NCBI GenBank assembly: GCA_913775305.1
Contig: CAJYIY010000084.1
Coordinates: 1 to 64,000 of the forward strand
Source of the DNA: an uncultured Erwinia sp.
GTDB taxonomy: Bacteria > Pseudomonadota > Gammaproteobacteria > Enterobacterales > Enterobacteriaceae
Direction: 5' to 3'
Length of the DNA stretch: 64,000 nucleotides
In this document: piece by piece, positions 21,804-31,375 of the stretch
Position numbering within the stretch: the stretch's first letter is position 1
Layout: every line of letters starts with the position of its first letter
The notes under the pieces: model-generated
The model's input: the letters and a program-made list of their open reading frames with translations, nothing else
What the model was told of the DNA's origin: nothing
Databases searched by the model: none
Position numbers and translations under genes: made by a program

Positions 21804-21880
21804 GGTGGCTATAGCTCAGTTGGTAGAGCCCTGGATTGTGATTCCAGTTGTCGTGGGTTCGAGTCCCATTAGCCACCCCA
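21804..21880 (+). tRNA. hisR: tRNA-His (GTG)
   Basis: This is a 77-nt cloverleaf including the extra 5' G typical of tRNA-His. The anticodon is GTG in the loop GGATTGTGATTCC, the T-loop reads GTTCGAGTC, and CCA is encoded. Confidence 0.97.
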
Positions 21881-21893
21881 GATTTTGTTGAAT

Positions 21894-21980
21894 GCGAAGG
21901 TGGCGGAATTGGTAGACGCGCTAGCTTCAGGTGTTAGTGTTCTTACGGACGTGAGGGTTCAAGTCCCTCTCTTCGCACCA
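21894..21980 (+). tRNA. leuT: tRNA-Leu (CAG)
   Basis: This is an 87-nt class II tRNA with a long variable arm (TGTTCTTACGGACG). The anticodon is CAG in AGCTTCAGGTGTT, the acceptor is GCGAAGG / CTTCGC, and CCA is encoded. Confidence 0.97.
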
Positions 21981-22006
21981 CAAAATCTTTAGAGTAAAGC
22001 AGTATT

Positions 22007-22083
22007 CGGCGAGTAGCGCAGCTTGGTAGCGCAACTGGTTTGGGACCAGTGGGTCGGAGGTTCGAATCCTCTCTCGCCGACCA
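22007..22083 (+). tRNA. proM: tRNA-Pro (TGG), first copy
   Basis: This is a 77-nt cloverleaf with acceptor CGGCGAG / CTCGCCG, anticodon TGG in CTGGTTTGGGACCAG, and an encoded CCA. It is identical in sequence to the next copy 76 bp further on. Confidence 0.97.
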
Positions 22084-22093
22084 ATTTTAAAAT

Positions 22094-22113
22094 CCTGCAT
22101 TAGCAGGTTTTTT
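22094..22113 (+). terminator. Terminator-like hairpin between the two Pro tRNA copies
   Basis: CCTGC-ATTA-GCAGG is followed by six T's. It is probably a partial terminator, or a remnant of the original operon end, because a second Pro tRNA follows. Confidence 0.6.
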
Positions 22114-22159
22114 GCTTAAAGCCTGAGGGTTTTGAGCGATGCAGTAAAGTAGTACAGTT

Positions 22160-22236
22160 CGGCGAGTAGCGCAGCTTGGTAGCGCAACTGGTTTGGGACC
22201 AGTGGGTCGGAGGTTCGAATCCTCTCTCGCCGACCA
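22160..22236 (+). tRNA. tRNA-Pro (TGG), second identical copy
   Basis: This is a 77-nt tRNA identical to the copy at 22007-22083. The short upstream flank (AAAG-AGTA-TTCGGCGAG-like) and the downstream C(C)TGC hairpin with T-run also repeat, so the unit looks like a tandem duplication. E. coli has a single proM here. Confidence 0.96.
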
Positions 22237-22244
22237 ATTAAGAG

Positions 22245-22270
22245 ACCTGCTTGAAAAAGCAGGTTTTTTT
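22245..22270 (+). terminator. Intrinsic terminator of the tRNA operon
   Basis: ACCTGCTT-GAAA-AAGCAGGT is followed by a run of T's (22264-22271), starting nine bases after the last tRNA. Confidence 0.92.
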
Positions 22271-22684
22271 TCGTCTTGATTCTGCACTCTTTATCCTGCC
22301 TGCTTCCCGGGCCTGCTGGTCATCCCCTCTTAGCTCTTTATCCACGTCATGCGCATTCCTGTTTATTGAATACGTCTTCGGCAAACGTGTCTCTGCCGCG
22401 TGTGCCAGCCAGAGCCGATTGTTCTGCATCATCTCAAGCCTATCAACCCGGTAAGACCACGATCTCTTCGTTTATCATTTTTTGTCGTCATTATGAGACG
22501 TTTAAGGCATTGTTTTTCAGGGTGTTTACCTAACTATGCAATGATTGTCTTCTTTTAGCGACGCTTTATACGGTCCGGTGTCAGCTTTTGACGACGTTTC
22601 CCCGAATGAAATGATGCTGAGAATAAGATTTAAAGCGATAAAAATCATGGCTGTATAAGATTAAGAGTTTTGGAAGTGTCATTC
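22271..22684. other. 414-bp stretch without a recognised gene, upstream of glmZ
   Basis: Short open frames here (for example 22251-22454 on plus and 22238-22432 on minus) have no recognisable similarity or ribosome sites. The stretch probably holds the enhancer and IHF sites for the glmZ sigma-54 promoter. E. coli carries aslB and aslA in this neighbourhood; neither is present. Confidence 0.5.
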
Positions 22685-22701
22685 TGGCACAGATTATGCA
22701 A
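22685..22701 (+). promoter_or_regulatory. Sigma-54 promoter of glmZ
   Basis: The sequence TGGCACAGATTATGCA (22685-22700) has the invariant GG (22686-22687) and GC (22698-22699) separated by exactly ten bases, close to the consensus TGGCAC-N5-TTGCA. The predicted start about 12 bp downstream falls on the 5' end of glmZ. In E. coli glmZ sigma-54 transcription depends on GlrR and IHF. I could not place GlrR sites with confidence; a TGTC-N10-GACG lies at 22483-22500. Confidence 0.85.
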
Positions 22702-22711
22702 AACTGAGTGT

Positions 22712-22914
22712 GTAGATGCTCATTCCACCCCTTATGTTTGCTGATGCTTCATAAACCTGGGAATGACGCAGAGCCACTTTACGGTACCCGTTGTCCAGCC
22801 AGCCAATATCGTTAACGCCTTATTGGAATATCGGGCACAACGTTGAGTCGGGTACCAATCGGTTGTCTTAACCGACCTGATCGTTACACCTGCCTTCGGG
22901 CAGGTGTTTTTTTT
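22712..22914 (+). ncRNA. glmZ: GlmZ small RNA
   Basis: This gene fills the otherwise unexplained gap between the tRNA operon and hemY, where GlmZ lies in E. coli. The 5' end GTAGATGCTCATTCC, the internal GGAATGACGCAGAGCC with TTTACGGT, and the glmS-pairing segment CACAACGTTGAGT (about 22836-22848) match GlmZ as I know it. The transcript of about 203 nt (E. coli about 207) ends at a strong terminator. GlmZ pairs with the glmS leader through Hfq and exposes its ribosome site, raising glucosamine-6-phosphate synthase; RapZ and RNase E destroy it when GlcN6P is ample. Confidence 0.93.
22886..22914 (+). terminator. Intrinsic terminator of glmZ
   Basis: The stem ACACCTGCC-TTCG-GGCAGGTGT has a stable tetraloop and is followed by a long T run. 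Confidence 0.93.
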
Positions 22915-22922
22915 TGCCTGAA

Positions 22923-22958
22923 GTAAAAAAAACCGCTATCTCTAAAAGATAGCGGTTT
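22923..22958 (-). terminator. Intrinsic terminator of the hemCDXY operon
   Basis: The 12-bp stem AAACCGCTATCT / AGATAGCGGTTT is preceded on the plus strand by a run of A's, which gives a U tract on minus-strand transcripts. It lies about 37 bp past the hemY stop. Confidence 0.88.
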
Positions 22959-22995
22959 GATCATCGGTTATGCAGTAATACCGCAGGCTTCAGTA

Positions 22996-24195
22996 TTAAC
23001 TCTGGGGATTATTTTTTAACGTCAGAAGCAAACCATCGCGACGCATTGCGGCGGCCTCTTCAGGTTTATGCTGGCGGTCCAGCGTGTCTGCCAGCCAGGC
23101 ATAGTCAAACGCATCAGGACGTTGCTGAAGCGCAGCCTTGAAAGCTTCGCTAGCCTGTTCCCACTCGCCGTGCTGCATCAGCAGCTGTCCCAGCGTACTG
23201 TAGAGGAGCGGCGTAGCGCCATGTTGCTTGATCTGCTGGCGTAGCGCTTTTTCCAACTGCTCAGGATTCCCGGATTTCAGACGCGGCATCAGCAGAACCA
23301 GGCGCTCATCATACTGGCGCTTGAGGCCATCCAGTACAATTTGCTGCGCGGTCTCATGGTCATCACAAACGATTAAGTGATCCGCCATTGCCACCTGAAG
23401 TGCAGTTTCATGGCGAGTTTTGCGGCTCTGATTTTGCCACCAGCGCTTCAACCCATCGCTGCCCTGATCGGCCATCGCCTGATTCATCAGGCCCAGCCAG
23501 GCCTGCTGCTGTAAAGCAATACGATGACTGTCATCGCCCAGCTTAATTTTTTCCATTGCGGGCAGAATATCCAGCAGTGCGCTCCAGGCGCCGGTGCGGA
23601 TGTAGGCCTGTTCCGCCAGCCGCAGCACTTCCGGATGGCGAGGTGCGATCTCCAGCAGGCGATCGATTCCATGACGAGCGGCATGATCCTCATTGCGTGT
23701 CAGTTGAATCCGCACCCGGGTAATCTCTACCGGCAGCGGATCGCCATCGTTCAGCTCTGTAGCACGTTCAAGATGCTGATTCGCTCGGGCTTCATCACCG
23801 CGCTGCTGTGCCGCTTCGGCGGCCAGCAGGTAGTTGATCATCGGCTGGTCGGCGTGATCGGCATTACGTGAAAGTAGTTTTTCAACCTGCTGATGATCGC
23901 CCTCAGCCAGTTTCACCATCGCCGCCTGAGTATGTCGGCGCGCGCTGCGGCGTTTCCTGCCGGTGAACCAGCCGCGCGTACGCGCTCCGGTACGGAAAAT
24001 GCGGCGAAGCAGCCACTCAATGCCGAGAATAATCAGCAGTGCCAGGATCAGAATAATCACCAGGCCGGTAACGCTGGTTTCAATATTCCAGTTATCGGTC
24101 TGAATCAGAACGTAGCCCTGGTGGCCCGCAATGAGTGGACCGAGAACGACACCGGCAATTAACAGAAGAAACAGTAGAAGAACTTTCAACATCAT
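22996..24195 (-). CDS. hemY: HemY, tetratricopeptide-type inner-membrane protein of haem operon
   Basis: The protein has 399 residues (E. coli 398). Two N-terminal membrane spans lie near residues 3-25 and 42-62. A cytoplasmic helical-repeat (TPR-like) region follows, with pieces KLAEGDHQQVEKLL, NYLLAAEAAQQRGDEARANQHLERA and LRLAEQAYIRTGAWSALLDILP. Its function is poorly defined; it is thought to help late porphyrin synthesis in gammaproteobacteria and is unrelated to the Bacillus HemY oxidase. Two adjacent ATG codons (24193 and 24190 on the minus strand) are possible starts; the first overlaps the hemX stop by one base. Confidence 0.95.
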   Translation of the reverse strand: MMLKVLLLFLLLIAGVVLGPLIAGHQGYVLIQTDNWNIETSVTGLVIILILALLIILGIEWLLRRIFRTGARTRGWFTGRKRRSARRHTQAAMVKLAEGDHQQVEKLLSRNADHADQPMINYLLAAEAAQQRGDEARANQHLERATELNDGDPLPVEITRVRIQLTRNEDHAARHGIDRLLEIAPRHPEVLRLAEQAYIRTGAWSALLDILPAMEKIKLGDDSHRIALQQQAWLGLMNQAMADQGSDGLKRWWQNQSRKTRHETALQVAMADHLIVCDDHETAQQIVLDGLKRQYDERLVLLMPRLKSGNPEQLEKALRQQIKQHGATPLLYSTLGQLLMQHGEWEQASEAFKAALQQRPDAFDYAWLADTLDRQHKPEEAAAMRRDGLLLTLKNNPQS

Positions 24196-25334
24196 TATTC
24201 TCCCTGCTGATGTGGCGAGGCGGGTGCCGCAGCGGGCTGCGCCAGCAGATTACGCACACGCGTTTGCATCAGCTTGTCGAGCAGCGGCTGACTTTCCAGC
24301 GAATCGGGCACATCCATAGCGATGCTTTGCTGGCTCAGTTCATCCAGCTGATCGAGGAAGGCTTTGGTATTGGCATCGTTAGTGTCATACCAGGCACGTA
24401 CCCAACCAGAGACGGTATCAATTGATTGCTTATAGATTTCATCCTGATGACGCGGTACGGCCTGCGCAGCAATCAGCAGGCGTGAGCGGATATTTTCACG
24501 CAGATAGACATCCTGGTTTGGGGCCAGTAGCGGCTCAGCGGTGGCATCGCGGCGGCGGACAGTAATAAAATCGTCCATGAAGTTATGCCAGCTTTTCACC
24601 AGGTTTTTACGCCATTCGCGTAAAGATGACGACAGTTCGCTGCTGTTGGCATCCATTGGCGCATCATCGTTATCATTATCGGCAAGGCGCAGATTATCAA
24701 TACCGTTAGACAGCTGATTAAGCTTGAGGATGATGCCGTCATAGTCAACCTGGCTGAGCGCGGAAAGGGTGCTGATGTCGTGGGTCAGCGCGCGTCGGAC
24801 GTCAAGCAGACTCGGATCGTTCATATCGGCGAGGCTGGCATCGGCACTTTTCAGCAGCGCTGCTGCCGTTGTCACATCCTGGTCGCTCCACAGCTTGCGG
24901 CCCGCGAGTTTGACCAGGTAATCCGCCTGCGACAGCATCCAGGTGTGGACATCGTTGCCGGAAATGGTCGCCACTTTTTGTTTCAGCTCATCCAGTTGCT
25001 GACTCAGGGCGGCCTGCTTCTGCTGAGCGGTATTTAGCGCCTGACTTTGCGCCGCCAGCTGCTCGACCAGCGACTGTTTATCGTGACCGGATTGCTGTTG
25101 TAAATCGGCAATCTGGGCTGCCAGCGCCTGGCGCGCTTCTTCCTGCTGTGCAGCCTGATGCTTACCATTCAGCCACAGGCCGACACCCAGGGCTAATGCA
25201 ATAGCAATGGCCACCGCGCCTAAAACGACACCGTGATTTTTTGGTTTATCCAAAGGCGGTTGCCCTGAGGTTGAGTCTTTAACCGCAGGGGTAACGTCTT
25301 CAACCATGGCGGAGGAATCTTTTTGTTCCGTCAT
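24195..25334 (-). CDS. hemX: HemX, single-span membrane protein of haem operon
   Basis: The protein has 379 residues (E. coli 393). It has a cytoplasmic acidic N-terminus, one membrane span near residues 34-54 ([20 protein letters not shown]), a Gln/Ala-rich coiled coil near 60-125, and a periplasmic domain with [18 protein letters not shown] and [21 protein letters not shown]. It was historically annotated as uroporphyrinogen methyltransferase, but the sequence shows no SAM methyltransferase motifs. The real role is unknown. It lies in the hemCDXY operon. Confidence 0.93.
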   Translation of the reverse strand: MTEQKDSSAMVEDVTPAVKDSTSGQPPLDKPKNHGVVLGAVAIAIALALGVGLWLNGKHQAAQQEEARQALAAQIADLQQQSGHDKQSLVEQLAAQSQALNTAQQKQAALSQQLDELKQKVATISGNDVHTWMLSQADYLVKLAGRKLWSDQDVTTAAALLKSADASLADMNDPSLLDVRRALTHDISTLSALSQVDYDGIILKLNQLSNGIDNLRLADNDNDDAPMDANSSELSSSLREWRKNLVKSWHNFMDDFITVRRRDATAEPLLAPNQDVYLRENIRSRLLIAAQAVPRHQDEIYKQSIDTVSGWVRAWYDTNDANTKAFLDQLDELSQQSIAMDVPDSLESQPLLDKLMQTRVRNLLAQPAAAPASPHQQGE

Positions 25335-25391
25335 AATGGCTTATCCCATATTTTAAGTGTGATATACCTTAATCTTTCCGCTCGTGAAATA

Positions 25392-26141
25392 TTAAGAGTA
25401 TGAGTCCAGTGCGCGCAGCAGCGCGTCATTATCGGCACCCCCGGCGACACAGACGTTCGCCCAGCCCAGTTCCCTGGCCAGTGTGGCTAAACGTTCACTG
25501 ACGACCACCAGCCGGCAGTGCAATAACCATGCGTCCCGATCGATAGCGGGAAACAGAGTGTAAAGCTGTTGCAGCATTTCTCCGCTGGTCACCACCAGCG
25601 TGTCTATCCCGCGATCGCGCCATTTACGGCCCTCTTCAGCGCCGTGGTAGTGCTTTGCACAGCGTTGATAGCATTCAATAAACTCTACCTGAGCGCCACG
25701 GTTATGCAAAGTTTCCCCCAGCAATTCGCGGCCACCATTACCGCGCAGAATCAGTGCCTGTCTGCCGGCAACCTGTTGAAGCGCCGGTAGCTGGATCAGA
25801 ACTTCACTAATTTCCTGCTCATGCGGCCAGGTGACGGGATGCCCGCTAACCGCATGCAGCGCTAACGCTGTACTGCGGCCTATAGCATAATAGTTCAGAC
25901 TGGCGGGCCAGGCTTTGCCAACCTGCGTTATCGCCGGATTAGCATAGTGAACAGCATGTTGGGAAAGGATAAAGACCAGGTCGCCTGGCCTGAGGGCATC
26001 AAGCCGTTCGGGAAGCCGATCGAGTTCTCTTCCCGGGGTAAATTCAATCAGAGGGAATGCCCAGGCAACCTGCCCGCGGCTACGCAGCCTGCTGACCAAC
26101 TGGTCAGCAGCCGGTGTCGGGCGGGTGACCAGAATATTCAT
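25392..26141 (-). CDS. hemD: Uroporphyrinogen-III synthase
   Basis: The protein has 249 residues (E. coli 246). It cyclises hydroxymethylbilane with inversion of ring D to give uroporphyrinogen III. Family features seen are [14 protein letters not shown] at the N-terminus, the paired Rossmann-like lobes, and [17 protein letters not shown]. The start overlaps the hemC stop by four bases. The gap to hemX is 57 bp, longer than in E. coli. Confidence 0.94.
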   Translation of the reverse strand: MNILVTRPTPAADQLVSRLRSRGQVAWAFPLIEFTPGRELDRLPERLDALRPGDLVFILSQHAVHYANPAITQVGKAWPASLNYYAIGRSTALALHAVSGHPVTWPHEQEISEVLIQLPALQQVAGRQALILRGNGGRELLGETLHNRGAQVEFIECYQRCAKHYHGAEEGRKWRDRGIDTLVVTSGEMLQQLYTLFPAIDRDAWLLHCRLVVVSERLATLARELGWANVCVAGGADNDALLRALDSYS

Positions 26142-27079
26142 GCTGGTGGGTGTCCCTGATAGACTTCAGCCAGAATCTCCCTGGCACCGTTGTCCAGTAG
26201 CTCTTCCGCCAATGAGATCCCCATTTGCACGGCGTCACTGCGTGGGCCGCGACGTTCACCGCATATCATTCGGCTACCGTCCGGGGCGCCGACCAGGCCG
26301 CGAAGCCATAACTGATCCCCTTCCAGCAGCGCATAGCTGCCAATCGGCACCTGGCAGCCGCCTTCCAGCCGGGTATTCATTGCGCGTTCAGCACGGACAC
26401 GGCAGGCGGTGTCTTCATCATTCAGCGCCGCCAGCAGTGCGATCGTTTCAGCATCGTCGAGGCGGCATTCAATACCCACCGCACCTTGTCCAACGGCCGG
26501 CAGCGACTCTTCAGCTGGCATGATCTGGCGAATCCGGTCACCCAGACCAAGGCGTTTCAGACCGGCAACGGCGAGGATAATGGCATCGTATTCACCGGCA
26601 TCCAGCTTGCTCAGACGGGTGCCGACGTTGCCGCGCAGTGAGCGTATCACCAGGTCCGGGCGACGAGCGCTAAGCTGACACTGTCGGCGCAGGCTGGAAG
26701 TGCCAACGACAGCACCCTGTGGCAGTGCATCAACGGAAGCATAGTGATGTGAGACAAAAGCATCGTGCGGATCTTCACGCTCGCATATGGTCACCAGGCC
26801 CAGGCCCGGTGGGAATTCAACCGGTACATCTTTCATCGAATGGACGGCGATATCGGCGCGGTCGGTGAGCATCGCCTGTTCAAGTTCTTTAACGAACAGC
26901 CCTTTACCGCCCACTTTCGCCAGTGGGGTATCCAGGATCACATCGCCGCGCGTCACCATTGGCACCAGTTCAACATGCAGCCCCGGATGGCAGGCGATCA
27001 GGCGCTGCTGTACATACTCTGCCTGCCATAAGGCAAGCGGGCTTTGTCGGGTCGCAATTCTTAAAGTTTTGTCTGACAT
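26138..27079 (-). CDS. hemC: Porphobilinogen deaminase (hydroxymethylbilane synthase)
   Basis: The protein has 313 residues, the E. coli length. It condenses four porphobilinogen units onto a dipyrromethane cofactor carried by the cysteine in [13 protein letters not shown] (near residue 242). Also seen are [32 protein letters not shown] and [16 protein letters not shown] with the catalytic aspartate D84. It is the first gene of the hemCDXY operon and is divergent from cyaA across about 300 bp. Confidence 0.97.
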   Translation of the reverse strand: MSDKTLRIATRQSPLALWQAEYVQQRLIACHPGLHVELVPMVTRGDVILDTPLAKVGGKGLFVKELEQAMLTDRADIAVHSMKDVPVEFPPGLGLVTICEREDPHDAFVSHHYASVDALPQGAVVGTSSLRRQCQLSARRPDLVIRSLRGNVGTRLSKLDAGEYDAIILAVAGLKRLGLGDRIRQIMPAEESLPAVGQGAVGIECRLDDAETIALLAALNDEDTACRVRAERAMNTRLEGGCQVPIGSYALLEGDQLWLRGLVGAPDGSRMICGERRGPRSDAVQMGISLAEELLDNGAREILAEVYQGHPPA

Positions 27080-27244
27080 GCTTATTACCGTTTTGATCGT
27101 TCATTGATTATCCTATCATTTAACCGCGAACACTGTCAGTGAATAGCATCCATACGGCAGCCTGAAGAAGCACAGCGATGAATTGATGCAAAATTGTGCT
27201 AAACTGTCAGCTAGCGCAACTTTCTTTACGGTCAATCTGTCTGA

Positions 27245-27260
27245 TGTTAGATTGATCACG
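27245..27260. promoter_or_regulatory. Predicted CRP site upstream of cyaA
   Basis: TGTTA-N6-TCACG fits the CRP consensus TGTGA-N6-TCACA at eight of ten positions and closely resembles the site by which CRP-cAMP represses cyaA in E. coli. It lies about 120 bp before the TTG start, in the 298-bp hemC-cyaA gap, which also contains the unassigned promoters of both genes. Confidence 0.72.
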
Positions 27261-27377
27261 TTTCCAGCAATAATCTGCACGACTATTTTTAAAGCAAACG
27301 GCAGATTTTGGAAAACAGAGTTCTTGTATACCCTTCTTTCTAAGGGTGTAAGCACTGGGATAATCAGGCGAGACGTC

Positions 27378-29933
27378 TTGTACCTCTACATTGAGACACT
27401 GAAACAGAGACTGGATGCCATCAACCAGCTGCGCGTCGATCGCGCACTGGCTGCGATGGGGCCTGCATTTCAACAGGTTTACAGTCTGCTGCCGACCTTA
27501 CTACATTATCATCATCCGCTGATGCCGGGTTACCTTGAAGGTAACATTCCACATGGCATCAGTTTCTACACGCCTGATGAGACGCAAATTGTCTGGCTTG
27601 ATGATTTAAAAGTAAAATCTGATATTTCCGTTACGGTACCTCCGCGCGGCGAAATGCCGATCACGGGAGTGTACTCAATGGGCAGCACCTCTTCCGTCGG
27701 GCAAAATGCCACATCCGATCTCGATATCTGGGTCTGCCACCAGTCGTGGCTGGACAATGAAGAACGTCTGGGTCTGCAGAAAAAATGCGCGCAGTTACAA
27801 AACTGGTGCGCGGCGATGGGCGTTGAAGTCAGCTTCTTCCTGATTGACGAAAACCGGTTCCGCCACAACGAAAGCGGCAGTCTTGGCGGCGAGGACTGTG
27901 GTTCTACCCAGCATATCCTGCTGCTGGATGAGTTCTATCGCACGGCGGTGCGGATGGCGGGGAAACGTATTCTGTGGAATATGGTGCCGCGTGAGGAAGA
28001 AGAGCACTACGACGACTACGTCATGTCGCTGTATCAGCAGGGCGTGCTGACGCCAAATGAGTGGCTGGATCTGGGTGGCCTGGGCACACTGTCGGCGGAA
28101 GAGTATTTCGGTGCCAGCCTGTGGCAGCTCTACAAGAGCATTGACTCACCCTATAAGGCCGTGCTGAAAACGCTGCTGCTGGAAGCGTATTCGTGGGAGT
28201 ACCCGGATACACGCCTGCTGGCAATGGACATCAAACAGCGGCTGCACGACGGCGAGATCGTTTCCTACGGTCTTGATCCGTATTGCATGATGCTGGAGAG
28301 GGTTACGCATTATTTAACTCGCATTGACGATCTGCCCCGACTCGATTTGGTGCGGCGATGTTTCTATCTCAAAGTCTGTGAGAAGCTGTCGCAGGAGACT
28401 GAGCACACCGGCTGGCGTCGGGAAATTCTCAGCCAACTGGTGAAGGAATGGGGTTGGGATACGCAGCGTCTAGAGGTACTGGACAGTCGGGCAGACTGGA
28501 AAATTGGACGGGTGCGCGAAGCCCATAATGAACTACTGGATGCGATGATGCAGAGCTATCGCAACCTGATCCGTTTTGCCCGACGTAATAATCTCAGCGT
28601 GAGCGCCAGTCCACAGGACATAGGTGTGTTGACGCGTAAGCTTTACGCGGCATTTGAGGCGTTGCCAGGTAAGGTAACGCTGGTGAATCCGCAGATTTCA
28701 CCGGATTTGTCCGAGCAGCATCTGACCTTTATTCATGTACCAAACGGTCGCGCCAACCGCGCTGGCTGGTATCTGTACAATCAGTCGCCGGAGATGAGTT
28801 CGATTATCAGCCATCAACCGCTGGAATATAATCGCTATCTGAACAAGCTGGTGGCATGGGCATGGTTTAACGGCCTGCTGACCAGTAAAACGCGCCTGCA
28901 TATGAAGGGGAATGCGGTTTGTGACCTCGCCCGCTTGCAGGAGCTGGTTGCCGATGTGTCGCACCATTTCCCGCTGCGTCTGCCAGCGCCAACGCCGAAG
29001 GCGCTCTACAGCCCGTGCGAGATCCGCCATCTCGCTATTATCGTTAACCTGGAGTACGACCCGACATCTGCCTTCCGTAACAAAGTGGTTCACTTCGATT
29101 TCCGTAAGCTCGATGTGTTCAGCTTTGGCGCTGAGCAGCAGTGTCTGGTCGGTAGCGTGGATTTGCTGTATCGCAACTCATGGAATGAAGTGCGCACGCT
29201 GCACTTCAACGGCGAGCAGGCGATGATTGAGGCGTTAAAGACCATCCTGGGCAAAATGCATCAGGACGCTGCACCGCCGGATGCCGTAGAAGTATTCTGC
29301 TACAGTCAGCATCTGCGCGGCCTGATCCGTACCCGCGTTCAGCAGCTGGTATCAGAGTGCATTGAGCTGCGTCTTTCCAGTACCCGTCAGGAGCCAGGCC
29401 GCTTTAAAGCGCTGCGCGTGGCAGGACAAACCTGGGGACTGTTCTTTGAGCGCCTCAGCGTTTCGGTACAGAAGCTGGAGAACGCCGTTGAGTTTTATGG
29501 GGCGATCTCTCATAACAAGCTGCATGGTCTGTCGCTAAAGGTCGAAGCCGATCAGGCACGTTTACCGGCGGTGGTAAATGGCTATGCCAGTGAAGGAATT
29601 ATTCAGTTCTTCTTTGAAGATACCCGTGATAATTCCGGCTTTAATATTTATATCCTCGACGAAACCAATCGTGTTGAGGTTTACCACCACTGTGAGGGGA
29701 GTAAAGAGGAGCTGGTGCGCGATGTCAGCCGTTTCTATTCCTCGTCTCACGATCGCTTTACCTATGGTTCGAGCTTTATCAATTTTAACCTGCCACAGTT
29801 TTATCAGATCGTACTGATTGATGATCGTTTCCAGGTGATCCCGTTTCGCAGTCAGGCTTTAACGCAGCTGTGTGCCACGCTACCGGACGGGGGGGGCGGC
29901 GAAGATTACGCCCAACGCTACCAGATGCGCTAA
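27378..29933 (+). CDS. cyaA: Class I adenylate cyclase
   Basis: The protein has 851 residues (E. coli 848). It makes cAMP from ATP; the C-terminal half binds phosphorylated EIIA-Glc. The catalytic nucleotidyltransferase-like motif is [17 protein letters not shown] near residues 103-119. The regulatory half contains [20 protein letters not shown] and [15 protein letters not shown]. The start is the rare TTG at 27378 ([18 protein letters not shown]), the same weak start known in E. coli; the open frame extends upstream to 27183 but that part is not conserved. The C-terminus contains a run of eight G near 29889. cyaY, convergent in E. coli, is absent. Confidence 0.97.
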   Translation: MYLYIETLKQRLDAINQLRVDRALAAMGPAFQQVYSLLPTLLHYHHPLMPGYLEGNIPHGISFYTPDETQIVWLDDLKVKSDISVTVPPRGEMPITGVYSMGSTSSVGQNATSDLDIWVCHQSWLDNEERLGLQKKCAQLQNWCAAMGVEVSFFLIDENRFRHNESGSLGGEDCGSTQHILLLDEFYRTAVRMAGKRILWNMVPREEEEHYDDYVMSLYQQGVLTPNEWLDLGGLGTLSAEEYFGASLWQLYKSIDSPYKAVLKTLLLEAYSWEYPDTRLLAMDIKQRLHDGEIVSYGLDPYCMMLERVTHYLTRIDDLPRLDLVRRCFYLKVCEKLSQETEHTGWRREILSQLVKEWGWDTQRLEVLDSRADWKIGRVREAHNELLDAMMQSYRNLIRFARRNNLSVSASPQDIGVLTRKLYAAFEALPGKVTLVNPQISPDLSEQHLTFIHVPNGRANRAGWYLYNQSPEMSSIISHQPLEYNRYLNKLVAWAWFNGLLTSKTRLHMKGNAVCDLARLQELVADVSHHFPLRLPAPTPKALYSPCEIRHLAIIVNLEYDPTSAFRNKVVHFDFRKLDVFSFGAEQQCLVGSVDLLYRNSWNEVRTLHFNGEQAMIEALKTILGKMHQDAAPPDAVEVFCYSQHLRGLIRTRVQQLVSECIELRLSSTRQEPGRFKALRVAGQTWGLFFERLSVSVQKLENAVEFYGAISHNKLHGLSLKVEADQARLPAVVNGYASEGIIQFFFEDTRDNSGFNIYILDETNRVEVYHHCEGSKEELVRDVSRFYSSSHDRFTYGSSFINFNLPQFYQIVLIDDRFQVIPFRSQALTQLCATLPDGGGGEDYAQRYQMR

Positions 29934-30049
29934 CAGACAGGGCAGACACTGGCCCCGTGCCTGAAAACAGGGGTTAACTGTGTTTTCTGGCTGATTATCG
30001 ATTCGTTTTATGTTGCGATCGGTTCGCATCCGCTGATAAGTCAGGATGA

Positions 30050-30232
30050 TCTCTCCGATTGTTCGCTGTCAGCCAGCAGCTGACATTGCCGAATAAGGTG
30101 AACAAATCACTGCCGCTGGAAGCCGGGGGACAAACCTGCTTTATGCCGATGTTTAAAACCTTCGCGCCAAAGGATATTAAAAAGGGTGATTACAGCGACG
30201 TACTGACCTTTAATATCGTGACTAAAAGTTAA
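30050..30232 (+). pseudogene. Fragment resembling the C-terminus of a fimbrial subunit
   Basis: Between cyaA and lptM an open stretch of 60 codons without a plausible start runs to TAA at 30230. Its last 40 codons read like secreted protein sequence: a cysteine, a Gly/Asp turn (KKGDYSD) and an ending of alternating hydrophobics LTFNIVTKS, as in the last strand of chaperone-usher pilins. An in-frame TGA lies at 30047. It looks like the tail of a lost gene, at the place of cyaY in E. coli. The family guess is weak; a truncated unknown secreted protein is the alternative. Confidence 0.4.
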
Positions 30233-30235
30233 GTT

Positions 30236-30257
30236 AACGGCCTCAGTGGCCGTTTTT
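30236..30257 (+). terminator. Intrinsic terminator after the fragment
   Basis: AACGGCC-TCAGT-GGCCGTT is followed by T's. It is four bases past the TAA of the fragment, as expected for the native terminator of the former gene; it now also isolates cyaA from lptM. Confidence 0.82.
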
Positions 30258-30319
30258 CCGGTTGCTTTTAGCACTTCACCTGCGATGATAGACACCAAAT
30301 GGTATCTTTCACGAGCATA

Positions 30320-30523
30320 ATGAGAATGAGTAAAACGATTTGTCAGCTGGCACTGTTAGCTACTGTTGTCAGCCTTGCAGGATGTGGATTGAAAGGCCCG
30401 CTCTACTTTCCGAAGGATGAGCCGTCTGAGGCACAAGTGAACCAGTCCACCCCTTCAAAGTCATCCATCGAGGCCAATAAAGCGCCTGCGACTGGCGGGA
30501 CGAGTGTGCAACCGGCGCAATAA
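30320..30523 (+). CDS. lptM: Small lipoprotein LptM (YifL)
   Basis: The protein has 67 residues. It has a lipoprotein signal peptide with lipobox SLAGC and mature N-terminus CGLKGPLYFPKDE, the hallmark of LptM, which mimics LPS and helps LptD-LptE maturation in the outer membrane. The Pro/Ser/Gln-rich tail is variable. Two ATG codons (30320 and 30326) could start it; a longer frame from 30299 is less likely. It is directly upstream of dapF, as in E. coli. Confidence 0.9.
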   Translation: MRMSKTICQLALLATVVSLAGCGLKGPLYFPKDEPSEAQVNQSTPSKSSIEANKAPATGGTSVQPAQ

Positions 30524-30550
30524 TCTATGACGCACCCGGCGGAGCAGAAA

Positions 30551-31375
30551 ATGCAGTTCTCTAAAATGCACGGCCTAGGCAATGACTTTATGGTGGTTGA
30601 TGCCGTCACGCAAAATGTTTACTTCTCACCTGAGTTGATCCGTCGGTTGGCGGATCGCAATCTGGGCATCGGCTTCGATCAGCTGCTGGTCGTCGAACCG
30701 CCTTACGATCCCGATCTCGACTTCCATTATCGTATTTTCAACGCAGACGGCAGTGAGGTCGCTCAGTGCGGAAACGGCGCTCGCTGTTTTGCCCGCTTCG
30801 TTCGTTTGAAAGGCCTGACCAATAAAAGCGATATTCGCGTCAGTACGCAAACGGGCCGTATGGTGCTGAGTGTGAATCAGGATGAACTGGTTTGCGTGAA
30901 TATGGGTGAACCTAACTTTGAACCTCAGCAGGTACCGTTTCGCGCCAACAAAGCCGAACATATTTACCTGATGCGGGCCGCAGAACAGACGGTTATGTGT
31001 GGCGTCGTCTCAATGGGCAACCCGCACTGCGTACTGCAGGTTGATAGCGTGAAAACTGCCGCAGTAGAAGCGCTGGGGCCGGTGCTGGAAAGCCATGAAC
31101 GTTTCCCTGAGCGCGTCAACGTTGGTTTTATGGAAGTCGTCAACGGTGAGCATATTCGCCTGCGGGTGTTTGAACGCGGCGCGGGGGAAACCCAGGCCTG
31201 CGGTAGCGGCGCCTGCGCAGCGGTCGCTGTGGGTATCCAACAGGGCTTATTGTCAGAGAAAGTGCGGGTTGACCTGCCGGGTGGTACGTTAAACATCGCC
31301 TGGAAAGGGCCGGGACATCCGCTGTTTATGACCGGGCCAGCCACTCACGTTTATGACGGATTTATTCATCTATGA
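30551..31375 (+). CDS. dapF: Diaminopimelate epimerase
   Basis: The protein has 274 residues, the E. coli length. It interconverts LL- and meso-diaminopimelate for lysine and peptidoglycan. The two catalytic cysteines are C73 in [11 protein letters not shown] and the one in [16 protein letters not shown] near residue 217. The start [13 protein letters not shown] has GGAG six bases upstream; an in-frame ATG at 30527 adds eight unconserved residues. It overlaps yigA by four bases. Confidence 0.97.
   Translation: MQFSKMHGLGNDFMVVDAVTQNVYFSPELIRRLADRNLGIGFDQLLVVEPPYDPDLDFHYRIFNADGSEVAQCGNGARCFARFVRLKGLTNKSDIRVSTQTGRMVLSVNQDELVCVNMGEPNFEPQQVPFRANKAEHIYLMRAAEQTVMCGVVSMGNPHCVLQVDSVKTAAVEALGPVLESHERFPERVNVGFMEVVNGEHIRLRVFERGAGETQACGSGACAAVAVGIQQGLLSEKVRVDLPGGTLNIAWKGPGHPLFMTGPATHVYDGFIHL

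Noticed and set aside
22251..22454. Short open frames after the tRNA operon
   Set aside because: They begin in the tRNA terminator and have no conserved features; the region fits the control DNA of glmZ.
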